Assembly: GCA_021776175.1 (NCBI GenBank)
Contig: JAJFGJ010000008.1
Coordinates: 62,001 to 126,000, forward strand
Direction: 5' to 3'
Source: Kiloniellaceae bacterium
GTDB taxonomy: Bacteria; Pseudomonadota; Alphaproteobacteria; Kiloniellales; J153
DNA length: 64,000 bases
Below, piece after piece: positions 1-9,120 of the stretch. The notes below the pieces were generated by a model. The model made no database searches. It had not been told where the DNA came from and saw only the letters and a program-made list of their open reading frames with translations. Positions within the stretch are counted from its first letter, which is position 1; the number at the start of each line of letters is the position of its first letter. A program made the translations under genes and the position numbers.

Positions 1-1833
1 TTGAACGCCCTGCGCTTCGGCGACCCCGAACATCCCAAGACCCGGCACCTGGTGGCAGGCGTGGTCGAAGGCATCGGCGGCTACGGCAACTGCATCGGCG
101 TGCCCACGGTCGGCGGCGAGGTCAATTTCGATCCCGGTTACAACGGCAACATCCTGGTCAACGCCATGACCGTCGGCATCGCGCCCCAGGACCGGATCTT
201 CACCTCCCAGGCCAGCGGCATCGGCAATCCGGTCGTCTATACCGGCTCCAAGACCGGTCGCGACGGCATCCATGGGGCGACCATGGCCTCGGCCGAATTC
301 GGCGAGGGCGCGGAGGAAAAGCGCCCCACGGTACAGGTCGGCGATCCCTTCACCGAGAAGCTTTTGGTCGAGGCTTGCCTGGAACTCATGGCGACCGACG
401 CCATCGTCGCCATACAAGACATGGGCGCGGCGGGCCTGACCTCTTCGTCCTTCGAGATGGCGTCCCAGGGCGGTCTCGGGGTCGATCTCGATCTCGACCG
501 CGTGCCGTGCCGCGAGGACGGCATGACCCCCTACGAGATGATGCTGTCGGAAAGCCAGGAGCGCATGCTCATGGTCCTCAAGCCGGAACGCGAGGAACTG
601 GCGCGGCGCATCTTCGAGAAATGGGACCTGGATTTCGCGGTCATCGGCCATCTGACCGACAGCGGCCGTATGGTCTTGAAAATGCACGGCGAGATCGTCG
701 GCGACCTGCCGATCGATCCCCTGGCCCAGGCGGCACCGGAATACCGGCGGCCCTACGTGAATACCCCACAGGCCCCGTCCCTGGCGCCCAGCGAGGTCCC
801 AGCGCCGGCCGACACCGGAGCGGCGCTGCTGCGGTTGCTGGCCTGTCCCGATCTGTGTTCCCGGCGCTGGATATGGGAACAGTACGACCACATGGTCATG
901 GCCGACACGGCGGCGCGGCCCGGCGGCGACGCGGCGGTGGTGCGCATCCACGGCACTAATCGCGGCCTGGCGATCACCACCGACTGCACCCCGCGTTATT
1001 GCCAAGCCGCGCCTCATGACGGCGGTATGCAAGCGGTGGCCGAGGCCTGGCGCAACCTGACCGCGACCGGCGCGCGGCCCCTGGCGGTGACCGACAATTT
1101 GAACTTCGGCAATCCGGAGCGGCCCAAGGTCATGGGGCAATTCGTCGGCTGCGTTCAAGGCATCGGCGAAGCCTGCCGAGCGCTGGACTTCCCGGTCGTC
1201 TCGGGCAACGTGTCGCTTTACAACGAAACCAACGGCAAGGCGATCCCGCCGACCCCCACCATCGGCGCCGTCGGACTGATCGAGGATCTGGCGCGCACCG
1301 CGACCGTCGCGTTCCAGGCCGAGGGCGAGGATATCGTCTTGATCGGCGCCGGCGAGGGACACCTGGGCGCCTCTCTCTATCTGCGTGAGATCGAGGGCCG
1401 GCGCGAGGGCGCGCCGCCGCGCGTCGATCTGGCGGCAGAGCGCCGCAACGGCGATTTCGTGCGTGGGCTCATAGAAAACGGCCAGGTCACCGCCTGCCAC
1501 GATCTCTCGGACGGCGGCCTGGCCGTCGCCCTGGCCGAAATGGCCCTGGCCGGGTCGCTGGGCGCTGTTTTGTCCTTACCGGACGATGGCGGATTACCCC
1601 CGCTTCATGCATGGTTGTTCGGTGAAGATCAGGCGCGCTATCTTGTTACCGTGCCGGCGGCCGGCCCGGTGCTGAAGGCCGCGCGCGGCGCCGGGGTGCC
1701 GGCGGCCAAGGTCGGGACCACCGGCGGTGAAACGTTGACGCTGCCGGGTGGAGCGCCCATATCCTTGGACGAGCTGCGGGCCGCGCACGAGGATTGGCTA
1801 CCGGCCTACATGGGCGATACGGCGGAAAACTGA
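1..1833 (+). CDS. purL: Phosphoribosylformylglycinamidine synthase subunit PurL (5' truncated)
   Basis: PurL catalyses the ATP- and glutamine-dependent conversion of FGAR to FGAM in de novo purine synthesis, working with PurQ and PurS in bacteria that have the short form. About 610 residues are visible. The short form is usually about 740, so roughly the first 130 residues lie before the window. Family hallmarks are the glycine-rich segment near residues 25-45 ([16 protein letters not shown]), the second-half copy of this motif ([14 protein letters not shown], about residue 400) and the C-terminal [15 protein letters not shown] and FGEDQARYL motifs. The two halves show the internal duplication typical of the fold. 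bolA and grxD follow on the same strand, an order common in alphaproteobacteria. Confidence 0.97.
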   Translation: MNALRFGDPEHPKTRHLVAGVVEGIGGYGNCIGVPTVGGEVNFDPGYNGNILVNAMTVGIAPQDRIFTSQASGIGNPVVYTGSKTGRDGIHGATMASAEFGEGAEEKRPTVQVGDPFTEKLLVEACLELMATDAIVAIQDMGAAGLTSSSFEMASQGGLGVDLDLDRVPCREDGMTPYEMMLSESQERMLMVLKPEREELARRIFEKWDLDFAVIGHLTDSGRMVLKMHGEIVGDLPIDPLAQAAPEYRRPYVNTPQAPSLAPSEVPAPADTGAALLRLLACPDLCSRRWIWEQYDHMVMADTAARPGGDAAVVRIHGTNRGLAITTDCTPRYCQAAPHDGGMQAVAEAWRNLTATGARPLAVTDNLNFGNPERPKVMGQFVGCVQGIGEACRALDFPVVSGNVSLYNETNGKAIPPTPTIGAVGLIEDLARTATVAFQAEGEDIVLIGAGEGHLGASLYLREIEGRREGAPPRVDLAAERRNGDFVRGLIENGQVTACHDLSDGGLAVALAEMALAGSLGAVLSLPDDGGLPPLHAWLFGEDQARYLVTVPAAGPVLKAARGAGVPAAKVGTTGGETLTLPGGAPISLDELRAAHEDWLPAYMGDTAEN

Positions 1834-1869
1834 ACCGGCCTTGGCGCCGAAAGAAGGGATCACTTAGGC

Positions 1870-2109
1870 ATGGCGATGTCACCGTCCGAGATCGAGAACT
1901 TGATAAAACAGGGCATCCCGGACGCCCAGGTCAATATCGAGGATCTGCGCGGCGACGGCGATCATTACGCCGCCTATGTGGTATCCAAGGCCTTCGAGGG
2001 TAAGACCCGGGTTCAGCAGCACCAGATGGTTTACGAGGCCCTGCAGGGACGCATGGGCGGCGAATTGCATGCCCTCGCCTTGCAAACCACGACCCCGCCC
2101 GAGAACTAG
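1870..2109 (+). CDS. BolA/IbaG family protein
   Basis: This 79-residue protein has the BolA class II KH-like fold signature, with a helical start (PSEIENLIKQGIPDAQVNIEDL) and a core HYAAYVVSKAFEGKTRVQQHQMVYEAL segment. BolA-like proteins bind monothiol glutaredoxins and share a [2Fe-2S] cluster. The CGFS glutaredoxin gene lies 66 bp downstream, so the pair probably works together in iron-sulfur trafficking or iron sensing. The start is the first ATG after purL, with AAGGG upstream; a second ATG two codons on is possible. Confidence 0.93.
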   Translation: MAMSPSEIENLIKQGIPDAQVNIEDLRGDGDHYAAYVVSKAFEGKTRVQQHQMVYEALQGRMGGELHALALQTTTPPEN

Positions 2110-2175
2110 GCATTTAGGATTTAGGTAAGTGGCCGGACCCAAACGGGCCGCCCGGAAAACAAGGACGCGAGCAAT

Positions 2176-2514
2176 ATGGACAATATGATAGCGAAACGCA
2201 TTCGCGAGGAAATCGACGCCACCGACGTTGTGCTTTACATGAAAGGGACACCCGTCTTTCCGCAATGCGGCTTCTCGGCCGCCGTGGTCCAGGTGCTCTC
2301 GCACATGGGGGTCAAGTTCAAGGGTATCGATGTCCTGCAAGACCCCGGCCTGCGTCAGGGCGTGAAGGACTTCAGTTCCTGGCCGACGGTGCCGCAGCTC
2401 TACATCAAGGGCGAGTTCGTGGGCGGCTGCGACATCGTGCGCGAGATGTTCCAATCGGGCGAGCTGGAAACCCTGTTCAAGGACAAGGGCGTGCCGGCGC
2501 AAGTGGCGTCCTAG
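2176..2514 (+). CDS. grxD: Monothiol glutaredoxin, Grx4 family
   Basis: A 112-residue CGFS-type glutaredoxin. The active-site motif CGFS is at residues 31-34, the cis-Pro TVPQLYI segment is near 75, and the GGCDI glutathione-binding motif is near 88. Such proteins bind a [2Fe-2S] cluster with glutathione and hand it to target proteins; they are poor disulfide reductases. The gene follows bolA, its usual partner. The stop codon TAG merges into GGTCTGTGGACAGG, which resembles the end of the MITE found near 56.1 kb. Confidence 0.95.
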   Translation: MDNMIAKRIREEIDATDVVLYMKGTPVFPQCGFSAAVVQVLSHMGVKFKGIDVLQDPGLRQGVKDFSSWPTVPQLYIKGEFVGGCDIVREMFQSGELETLFKDKGVPAQVAS

Positions 2515-2572
2515 GGTCTGTGGACAGGAAAGCGGCGCGTCTTCGGGTGCCGGGATTACTTGGCTAAACTGT

Positions 2573-2674
2573 CACCCCCACCCCGGCCCTCCCCCATCGA
2601 AGGGGAAGGGAGTTAGAGGAAGAGCATTGCCTTATTCTCCCTCCCCCCTTGAGGGGGAGGGTTGGGGTGGGGGA
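2573..2674. repeat. GC-rich palindromic intergenic repeat, copy 1
   Basis: About 100 bp that begins CACCCCCACCCCGGCCCT and ends in the inverse GAGGGTTGGGGTGGGGG, with inner CCTCCCCC / GGGGGAGG arms. It can fold into a long hairpin. Related copies lie at about 13170-13270 and 21196-21298, always between genes. It is a REP- or ERIC-like dispersed element with no coding potential. Confidence 0.75.
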
Positions 2675-2736
2675 CTTGCGGTTCCGGGAACCTGCTCGGG
2701 CGGGTCCGCATACGACGCGCGATTGAGACTAACTTC

Positions 2737-3147
2737 ATGCCCCTAAAATACCTCGATCACGTCAACATCCGCACGTCGCGGCTTGCGATCATGACGGCAT
2801 TCTATAAGGACGTGCTTGATCTCGACGTGGGTAAGCGCCCGCCCTTCCCCAGAGCCGGGGCCTGGCTCTATACGCCCGATGGCCGGGCGGCGCTGCACCT
2901 GGTCGAGGTCCCCAAAACGCCCGAGGCCGGTGAGCCGCGCATCGAACATTTCGCCTTCCAGGCCGAGCGTTTAGCCGGCTTCCTTTCTCACCTGCGAAAA
3001 TTAAAGATCGCCTATCGGATTTCCCTTGTGCCCGGCTTGGAGCTGCGCCAAATCAACATTCACGATCCCGACGGGAATCACATTGAGATTGCCTTCGCGA
3101 AGACGGAAGAAGCCGACCTCAAGGATTACGCCCCAAACGGAGCTTAG
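2737..3147 (+). CDS. VOC superfamily (glyoxalase/bleomycin-resistance fold) protein
   Basis: From ATG 2737 the product is 136 residues with the paired beta-alpha-beta-beta-beta modules of the vicinal-oxygen-chelate fold. The first metal-ligand position is LDHVNIRT (His 6), and the C-terminal DPDGNHIEIAF carries the usual Glu. The substrate cannot be told from the sequence; VOC proteins include lyases, dioxygenases and resistance proteins. An upstream in-frame start at 2662 lies inside the GC-rich repeat and was rejected because homology begins at MPLKYLDH. Confidence 0.88.
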   Translation: MPLKYLDHVNIRTSRLAIMTAFYKDVLDLDVGKRPPFPRAGAWLYTPDGRAALHLVEVPKTPEAGEPRIEHFAFQAERLAGFLSHLRKLKIAYRISLVPGLELRQINIHDPDGNHIEIAFAKTEEADLKDYAPNGA

Positions 3148-3185
3148 CTCTTTTTCCCAACCACTCCCGCCTCGCCAGGACGATC

Positions 3186-4499
3186 ATGCTCAGCGATTCA
3201 GGATTGCCTACATCCGCGGCGGCGGGTTCCAGAAATCCAACCCTGACGGCGGCCGTGGCCAATTGGCCGCTGTTGGCCGGCATGGCCCTGCTCATGGTCG
3301 GCAACGGCCTGCTGGTCAGCCTGCTCGGCGTGCGGGCAGCCAACGAGGGTTTCGCGAATCTGGTCACCGGCCTGGTCATGTCCGGCTATTTCGCCGGCTT
3401 CTTCGCCGGCACCTGGCTGACGCCCCGGATCATCGAGACCGTCGGCCACGTCCGGGTCTTCGCCGCCCTGGCCTCCATCGCCTCCATCGCCGCCCTGGTT
3501 CACAGCCTCTGGGTCGATCCGGTAAGCTGGATCGCCATGCGCGCCCTGGCCGGATTCAGCTTCGCCGGGCTTTACGTGGTCGCCGAAAGCTGGCTCAACG
3601 CGGGCAGCGGCAACGAGACACGCGGTCGCATGCTCGCGATCTACATGCTCACGCAATACAGCGGCCTGGCCATCGGACAGCTTTTGCTGACCGCCGCCGA
3701 TCCCGATGGATTCGTGTTGTTCATCCTGTCGTCCATCGTAGTTTCGGCGGCCCTGGTGCCGATCCTCCTGAGCCCGCGTCCGGCGCCGCACTTCGAGGTC
3801 TCCTCGCCCTTGGGCTTGCGCGAGCTCGCTCGTATTTCCCCGCTCGGCGCGGTCGCGACCGTGATCAATGGCTTGACCCAGGGCGCGTTTTTCAGCCTTG
3901 GCGCCGTCTACGCCACCGCCATTGGCATGAACGTCGGCGGGGTAGCAATCTTCATGGCCGCGGTCACCCTGGGGGGGTCCTTACTGCAATGGCCGATCGG
4001 GCGGTTCTCGGACGCCATAGACCGCCGGCAAGTGATCGCCCTGGTCAGCTTCGGCGCCGCCGTGGCCTGCGTCGCGGCCGGGGTTCTGGCGGAGCGAAGC
4101 GTGCTCGCCCTGATCGTCGCGAGCAGTATCTTCGGCGGCCTGGCCTTGCCGGTGTATTCCTTGAGCGTCGCCCACACCAACGACCATCTGAAGCCGGATC
4201 AAATCGTCGCCGCCAGCAGCGGCCTGGTGGTGCTGTTCGGTACCGGCTCCATCTTCGGCCCCCTGCTCGCCTCGGCGGCCATGGACCTGAGCGGGCCCAG
4301 CGGTTTTTTCTGGTATCTGGCGGCCGTGACCGCCTTCCTTGGCACCTTCACCCTGTACCGCATGACCGCGAGCGAACCGGTCCCCATGGACGAGCAGGCC
4401 CCCTACGTACCGCTCATGGCCCGCGGCGGCGATCTATCGACCGGCGCCGAGTACGAAGAAGAAGAGCTTTTGGATTCGGGCGAAACTAGCGGCCGATAG
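3186..4499 (+). CDS. MFS transporter, YcaD-like
   Basis: A 437-residue protein with about 12 hydrophobic segments. It carries the MFS inter-helix signature near residues 65-85 (GYFAGFFAGTWLTPRIIETVGHVRVF) and its second-half counterpart (GRFSDAIDRRQVI, about residue 275). The overall pattern (GFSFAGLYVVAESWLN) matches the YcaD branch of inner-membrane transporters, whose substrates are mostly unknown. The last 40 residues are hydrophilic and acidic and probably lie in the cytoplasm. The gene stands alone, followed by a 230-bp intergenic stretch. Confidence 0.92.
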   Translation: MLSDSGLPTSAAAGSRNPTLTAAVANWPLLAGMALLMVGNGLLVSLLGVRAANEGFANLVTGLVMSGYFAGFFAGTWLTPRIIETVGHVRVFAALASIASIAALVHSLWVDPVSWIAMRALAGFSFAGLYVVAESWLNAGSGNETRGRMLAIYMLTQYSGLAIGQLLLTAADPDGFVLFILSSIVVSAALVPILLSPRPAPHFEVSSPLGLRELARISPLGAVATVINGLTQGAFFSLGAVYATAIGMNVGGVAIFMAAVTLGGSLLQWPIGRFSDAIDRRQVIALVSFGAAVACVAAGVLAERSVLALIVASSIFGGLALPVYSLSVAHTNDHLKPDQIVAASSGLVVLFGTGSIFGPLLASAAMDLSGPSGFFWYLAAVTAFLGTFTLYRMTASEPVPMDEQAPYVPLMARGGDLSTGAEYEEEELLDSGETSGR

Positions 4500-4728
4500 G
4501 GGCCGCGCTGGGCCATAACCATCGCTGTAAAGCCATACAACTACTGAGCAATTTCGGCTCGCCTTCACCAAATAGTTACACCTTTAGGGTAACCACAATA
4601 TAAATGTGAATACTATCGCAGGACGTCATATCAACCCGGTTTTTGGCAGGGTGATTTTACGTTCTTAAGAATTCAACACTTCTAATCGCGGCTCGCCGTG
4701 AGGCGGAATCGATTTCAGGAGGTTACCC
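4500..4728. other. AT-richer intergenic stretch before the chemoreceptor pair
   Basis: About 230 bp, clearly AT-richer than the flanking genes. It holds the SD AGGAGG at 4717-4722, just before the PAS gene start, and probably the promoter of the PAS-chemoreceptor pair. No clean -35/-10 pair or ORF could be assigned. Confidence 0.5.
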
Positions 4729-5253
4729 ATGGCACGCTCAACAGCCCAGCTTACAGGGGTCGAGAGAACTTTTCCCGACAGCGAGATCATCGTTTCCAAA
4801 ACCGACCTAGAGGGACGGATCGAGTATGCCAACGATATCTTTCTCGACATTTCGGATTTCACGGAGAAAGAAGTGCTCGGCCAATCGCACAATTTTATCC
4901 GCCATCCCGAAATGCCCCGCTGCGTATTCAAACTGTTGTGGGACACGGTTCAAGGGGGCGAAGAAATATTCGCCTATGTGGTGAATCGCACCAAATCGGG
5001 CGACCACTATTGGGTGAACGCGCATATTTCGCCAAACCTCGATAGCAAGGGACAGATCATTGGCTATCATTCTAACCGGCGCGTTCCAACCAAGTCGGCC
5101 ATGGACGTGATCAAGCCTTTATACAAATCGCTCATTACAGCGGAAACGCAATCTTCGGACCGGAAGCAGGGACTCGCGGCATCCTTTCAAATGCTGCTTG
5201 GCATCTTAAAGGACAAGGGCGTCCGCTATGACCAGTTTGTCCTATCCCTCTAA
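4729..5253 (+). CDS. PAS-domain protein, Aer-type redox/oxygen sensor domain
   Basis: A 174-residue cytoplasmic protein, mostly a single PAS domain of the Aer type. The signature is IVSKTDLEGRIEYANDIFLDISDFTEKEVLGQSHNFIRHPEMPR, followed by VNRTKSGDHYWVNAHISP, which resembles the FAD-binding PAS of Aer. The start has an excellent SD (AGGAGG, 6 nt spacing). There is no membrane segment and no output domain. The chemoreceptor gene starts 41 bp downstream, so the likely role is as a stand-alone sensor feeding that receptor in energy taxis. The pairing is inferred from position only. Confidence 0.9.
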   Translation: MARSTAQLTGVERTFPDSEIIVSKTDLEGRIEYANDIFLDISDFTEKEVLGQSHNFIRHPEMPRCVFKLLWDTVQGGEEIFAYVVNRTKSGDHYWVNAHISPNLDSKGQIIGYHSNRRVPTKSAMDVIKPLYKSLITAETQSSDRKQGLAASFQMLLGILKDKGVRYDQFVLSL

Positions 5254-5294
5254 GGCTTCGTCCCCTTCCCCATCTAGTATAATGGAATGTAGTT

Positions 5295-7115
5295 ATGTCA
5301 AATTTTAGTTCTGTTAACTTGAGTCTCCAGGCCAAAATAGCGGGACTTCTTTTAGCTGCGGCCATTTTGGCGGGCACTATAAATTCGATTTGGACTATCT
5401 TGGATTTACGCGCGACCACCCATCAAATAGCGGTGGACTACGGTACTCAATCTCACTCTGTCATCCCCCTTTTACAGGCGAGCAACGATATCCAAATGGA
5501 CGTTGTTCAGGTTCAACAATGGTTAACGGATATTTCGGCAACCAGAGGCCTTGACGGCTTAAACGATGGTTTCGACTTAGCCGCTGAATACGCAACAAAA
5601 TTCGAGGCCGATATTCGCAAGGCGGAAGCCTTGGCGGCAAAAATACAAAACAACGAGATACTTAACAAACTCACTGCCGCGCATCGCTCATTTTCAAGCT
5701 ATTATGAGAATGGCCAGCGAATGGCCAAGTCCTACATAGCCGAAGGCCCCGCCGGCGGGAATGCCTTGATGAGTGCATTCGATGAGTCAGCGGAAGAAAT
5801 TAACACCAATCTTCATGCAATCAAAATATTGGTCGACGATTTGGTGGCAGCAAATGTCAATCAGGTCGAACACGAAATTGCCGCCGAGGAAGGGCAAACC
5901 ACTAGGGCTTTTATAATCTCCCTGATAATTTCGATTTTAGGCTTGGCGTTGACGGGGATGATCGTCTGGAAAATGTCCTCTATCGCAGCCATCATTTCTC
6001 GCTCGATAGCGTCACTGTCTACCGCGGCGGGCGGGGACCTTAATGCCCGTGTCATCAATTTACGCGGCACCGGTGAAGTCAGGGAGCTGCAACTATGTGT
6101 GAACCGACTGCTCGACCGCACCGAAGCATTCGCCAGAGAAGCAGGTGCCGCCATGGCTTCCGCGGCCAAGGGTGAATTTTTCAGGACCATCCAGCTGACA
6201 GGCATTATCGGCGATTTCAAGACTCGCGCCGCCATCGTCAACAATGGCCTCGATGCGATGAGGAATAAAACCGAGACATTCACATCGGAAGCCAGTTCCA
6301 TGGGCAGCAATCTGCAAGAGGTCGTGCAGTCGCTTCGCGGCATGGCAACCCAAATACAGACGTCCGCGGAAAACATGCAGCAGACCGCTACCGATACCAG
6401 CCAGCAATCGTCCATGGTTTCAAATTCAGCGGGCGAAGCATCGGCCAGTGTGGGTAGCGTGGCGGCGGCGACGGAAGAATTCTCCACCTCGATCGGTGAA
6501 ATTTCCCAACAGGTGGACCGGGCCTCGGAAATGGGTATCGATGCGGTTGAGCGAGTGAAAAGAGCCGATGTTACAATTCAGTCCCTTTCCGCGGCGGCAA
6601 ATAAAATTGGTGAAGTTGTCGGTCTAATCAACGATATCGCCGAGCAGACGAATCTACTGGCACTCAACGCGACTATCGAGGCGGCACGCGCCGGAGAGGC
6701 CGGTAAGGGTTTTGCCGTCGTCGCTTCAGAAGTCAAGAATCTGGCCAACCAGACGGCCAAGGCGACAGAGGAAATCGTTGTCCAAGTTTCCGGCATGCAA
6801 AACGCCACCAGCGAAGCCGTCACGGCCATTGAAAACATTGGCGAGGCGATTAATGAAATCGCGGACACGGGGACGACAATCGCCGCGACCGTCGATGAGC
6901 AACGCTCCGTGGTCAACGAGATAAGTTCCAGCATTCAGCACGCTGTAAAGCAGGTCGGAGTTGTTGCCGACACGATTAGCGGGGTGGCAAGCGGCGCGGA
7001 AACCACGGTAACGTCCGTCGATCAAATTCAGTCTATTGTGCATGATCTGGGGCAGCGCGCGGAATCCATGGACAACGACGTGAATAGTTTCGTCGAAAAG
7101 GTTTCCGCCGCTTAA
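5295..7115 (+). CDS. Methyl-accepting chemotaxis protein
   Basis: A 606-residue chemoreceptor. TM1 is at about residues 12-36, followed by a mostly helical periplasmic domain of about 165 residues, then TM2 at about 208-232, a HAMP-like region, and a long coiled-coil signalling domain. The conserved hairpin tip (IAEQTNLLALNATIEAARAG, then FAVVASEVKNLA) is at about residues 447-485 and is the CheA/CheW contact site. No C-terminal CheR-binding pentapeptide is seen. With the adjacent PAS protein it probably forms a two-gene sensor. Codon use is somewhat AT-richer than in the neighbours. Confidence 0.96.
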   Translation: MSNFSSVNLSLQAKIAGLLLAAAILAGTINSIWTILDLRATTHQIAVDYGTQSHSVIPLLQASNDIQMDVVQVQQWLTDISATRGLDGLNDGFDLAAEYATKFEADIRKAEALAAKIQNNEILNKLTAAHRSFSSYYENGQRMAKSYIAEGPAGGNALMSAFDESAEEINTNLHAIKILVDDLVAANVNQVEHEIAAEEGQTTRAFIISLIISILGLALTGMIVWKMSSIAAIISRSIASLSTAAGGDLNARVINLRGTGEVRELQLCVNRLLDRTEAFAREAGAAMASAAKGEFFRTIQLTGIIGDFKTRAAIVNNGLDAMRNKTETFTSEASSMGSNLQEVVQSLRGMATQIQTSAENMQQTATDTSQQSSMVSNSAGEASASVGSVAAATEEFSTSIGEISQQVDRASEMGIDAVERVKRADVTIQSLSAAANKIGEVVGLINDIAEQTNLLALNATIEAARAGEAGKGFAVVASEVKNLANQTAKATEEIVVQVSGMQNATSEAVTAIENIGEAINEIADTGTTIAATVDEQRSVVNEISSSIQHAVKQVGVVADTISGVASGAETTVTSVDQIQSIVHDLGQRAESMDNDVNSFVEKVSAA

Positions 7116-7168
7116 TACATAGTGCCGGTTCATGAGCCGGCGACGCGCGGTTCGGGGGATTGCGACGG

Positions 7169-7210
7169 ATTACGGTGACAGTGCATTCATTAGAGTGCCG
7201 TCACCGTAAT
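7169..7210. repeat. Palindrome ATTACGGTGAC...GTCACCGTAAT
   Basis: An 11-bp perfect inverted repeat (7169-7179 and 7200-7210) with a 20-bp loop, lying between the convergent chemoreceptor and rpsD genes. It has no U-run on either strand. From memory it resembles REP palindromes associated with RAYT-type (IS200-like) transposases; no such transposase is in the window. Confidence 0.6.
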
Positions 7211-7252
7211 TCCTGCTCCCGCGACAGCCGACGCCATCGCCCAACCCCCAAC

Positions 7253-7287
7253 AAAAAAGCCGCTTAGCGTCTCCGCCAAGCAGCTTT
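7253..7287 (-). terminator. Rho-independent terminator of rpsD
   Basis: On the minus strand a 14-bp imperfect stem (AAAGCTGCTTGGCG / CGCTAAGCGGCTTT) with a GAGA loop is followed by TTTTTT. It lies about 48 bp after the rpsD stop codon. Confidence 0.85.
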
Positions 7288-7334
7288 CCTGATTTTCCCA
7301 CACGCCGCAAGTGCGGCGCGGATGGCTATAACTC

Positions 7335-7949
7335 TTAGCGCGAGTAATATTCGATGACCAGATTCGGTTCCATCTTGACCGGATAGGGCACGTCTTCCAG
7401 TTTCGGGCCGCGCACGAAGCGAGTCTTCATGTCGTTGTGATTGACCTCGAGATAGTCGGGGGTATCGCGTTCGGGCGATTCGACGCCCTGCAAGACCAGT
7501 TCGAGCTCGCGGCTCTTGGCCTTGACCTGAATCTCGTCGCCGTCCTTGACCCGGTAAGAGGGGATGTTGACCTTCTTGCCGTTGACGGTGATGTGGCCGT
7601 GGTTCACGAACTGGCGCGCGGCGAACACGGTCGGCACGAACTTGGCGCGGTAGACGACCGCGTCCAGGCGGCGCTCCAACAACTCGATCAGGTTCTGACC
7701 GGTATCGCCCCGGCGCCGGGTCGCTTCCTGGTAAAGGCGGCGGAACTGGCGCTCGCCGATGTTTCCGTAATAACCCTTCAGCTTCTGCTTGGCCTGAAGC
7801 TGGGTGCCGTAGTCGGAAACCTTGCGGCGGCGTTGACCGTGCTGCCCCGGCGGGTAGTCGCGCTTGTTGACCGGGCTCTTGGGCCGGCCCCAGAGGTTGG
7901 CGCCCAGGCGCCTGTTGATCTTGTATTTGGACTCGATCCGCTTCGACAT
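7335..7949 (-). CDS. rpsD: 30S ribosomal protein S4
   Basis: A 204-residue S4 protein of the usual bacterial length. The N-terminal part ([19 protein letters not shown]...QHGQRRRK) binds 16S rRNA early in 30S assembly. The S4 RNA-binding domain follows at about 95-155 ([11 protein letters not shown]...[30 protein letters not shown]). The gene stands alone, with its own strong promoter (8072-8099) and terminator, so it is not part of the alpha operon here. This monocistronic layout is common in alphaproteobacteria. Confidence 0.98.
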   Translation of the reverse strand: MSKRIESKYKINRRLGANLWGRPKSPVNKRDYPPGQHGQRRRKVSDYGTQLQAKQKLKGYYGNIGERQFRRLYQEATRRRGDTGQNLIELLERRLDAVVYRAKFVPTVFAARQFVNHGHITVNGKKVNIPSYRVKDGDEIQVKAKSRELELVLQGVESPERDTPDYLEVNHNDMKTRFVRGPKLEDVPYPVKMEPNLVIEYYSR

Positions 7950-8071
7950 GAGCGGGCATCTCCTTTTTATGGCTTTTCGCCGTTGTCCCGGTAGGCCCAG
8001 AGATCTTTAAACCTCATGGGCGGGGCGCAGGGGCAAATCCCTCGGCCCGCGTTCCCGGGAAGAATCGGCGG

Positions 8072-8099
8072 ACTATACGGCCCGGACCGCGCTTGTCAA
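8072..8099 (-). promoter_or_regulatory. Sigma-70-type promoter of rpsD
   Basis: Read on the minus strand: TTGACA (8094-8099), a 16-bp spacer, then TATAGT (8072-8077). Both boxes are near consensus. The implied 5' leader is about 115 nt and could hold an S4 autoregulatory structure, but none was identified. Confidence 0.8.
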
Positions 8100-8127
8100 A
8101 CCCGATTACCCATGTGAGAAGACGGCC

Positions 8128-9027
8128 ATGAGAAACCTGCCCGACCATATCAAAGGCTTGGCGATCACGATCCTGGGGGTTCTGGTTCTGACCCCGGACA
8201 GCCTTCTGGTGCGCCTGATCGGGCTGGATTCCTGGTCCATGGTTTTCTGGCGCGGATTCCTTCTGATGGTGGTTTTGACCCTGGCGCTGGCCGTTATTTA
8301 CCGGGGCCGGACCCTGGCGCTTTTCCTCGCCATCGGTCAGACCGGGCTGGCCATCGCCGCGCTGTTCGCCCTCGGCTCGGTCCTCTTCATCCTGGCACTG
8401 CACAATACCAGCGTCGCCAATACCCTGGTGATCGTGGCCGCCGCGCCCTTGATCACCGCCATCCTGTGTTGGCTATTCCTGAGCGAGCCGGTGCCCACGC
8501 GCACCTGGCTGGCGATCCTGGGCGCCTTCGCGGGCATCGCGATCCTGGTCTCCGATTCTCGACACGGCGGCACCCTGGGCGGCGACCTGGCGGCCCTAGG
8601 CACGGCGGCCTGCATGGCCGGCGCCCTATCGCTGATCCGCCGGGCCAGGGCCCTCAACATGGTCCCCGCCATGGCCCTCAGCGGCGGTTTGAGCGCCTTG
8701 CTCGTGCTCCCCATCGCTTCCCCCTTCTCCATCGCCCCCGGCGAGGTTTGGATCCTGCTGGTCCTTGGGGTGGTGGTGCTGCCGGTCTCCTTCGGTTTGA
8801 CCAGCCTGGGACCGCGCTATCTGCCGGCGCCGGAGGTGGCGCTGATTCTGCTTCTGGAGACCGTGCTGGGTCCATTCTGGGTTTGGCTGGTGTTGGCGGA
8901 GACGCCAAGCGTCCGGGCCCTGATCGGCGGCGCCGTGGTCATCGCCGCCCTGATCCTGCATTCCCTGGCCACCCTGCTGAAACCGCGGGGACGCGCCCCT
9001 AGGGCGCTTGGCGGCCAGAGGCCTTAA
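8128..9027 (+). CDS. EamA/DMT-family exporter
   Basis: A 299-residue membrane protein with about ten hydrophobic helices in two EamA repeats (roughly 10-145 and 155-285). The conserved FILALHNTSVANTLVIVAAAPLITAILCWLFLSEPVPTRTW segment closes the first repeat, and PEVALILLLETVLGPFWVWLVLAETPS the second. DMT proteins export amino acids, metabolites or drugs; the substrate is not evident. It is transcribed away from rpsD across a short shared promoter region. Confidence 0.92.
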   Translation: MRNLPDHIKGLAITILGVLVLTPDSLLVRLIGLDSWSMVFWRGFLLMVVLTLALAVIYRGRTLALFLAIGQTGLAIAALFALGSVLFILALHNTSVANTLVIVAAAPLITAILCWLFLSEPVPTRTWLAILGAFAGIAILVSDSRHGGTLGGDLAALGTAACMAGALSLIRRARALNMVPAMALSGGLSALLVLPIASPFSIAPGEVWILLVLGVVVLPVSFGLTSLGPRYLPAPEVALILLLETVLGPFWVWLVLAETPSVRALIGGAVVIAALILHSLATLLKPRGRAPRALGGQRP

Positions 9028-9120
9028 GAGGGCCTTAAAGGCTTCATGTTTTCATGAGCTTGGGCACAGAGGCGGGGAACCAGGGCCCACCCGTCCAATA
9101 TCGCACAGGCGTTCCAACCC

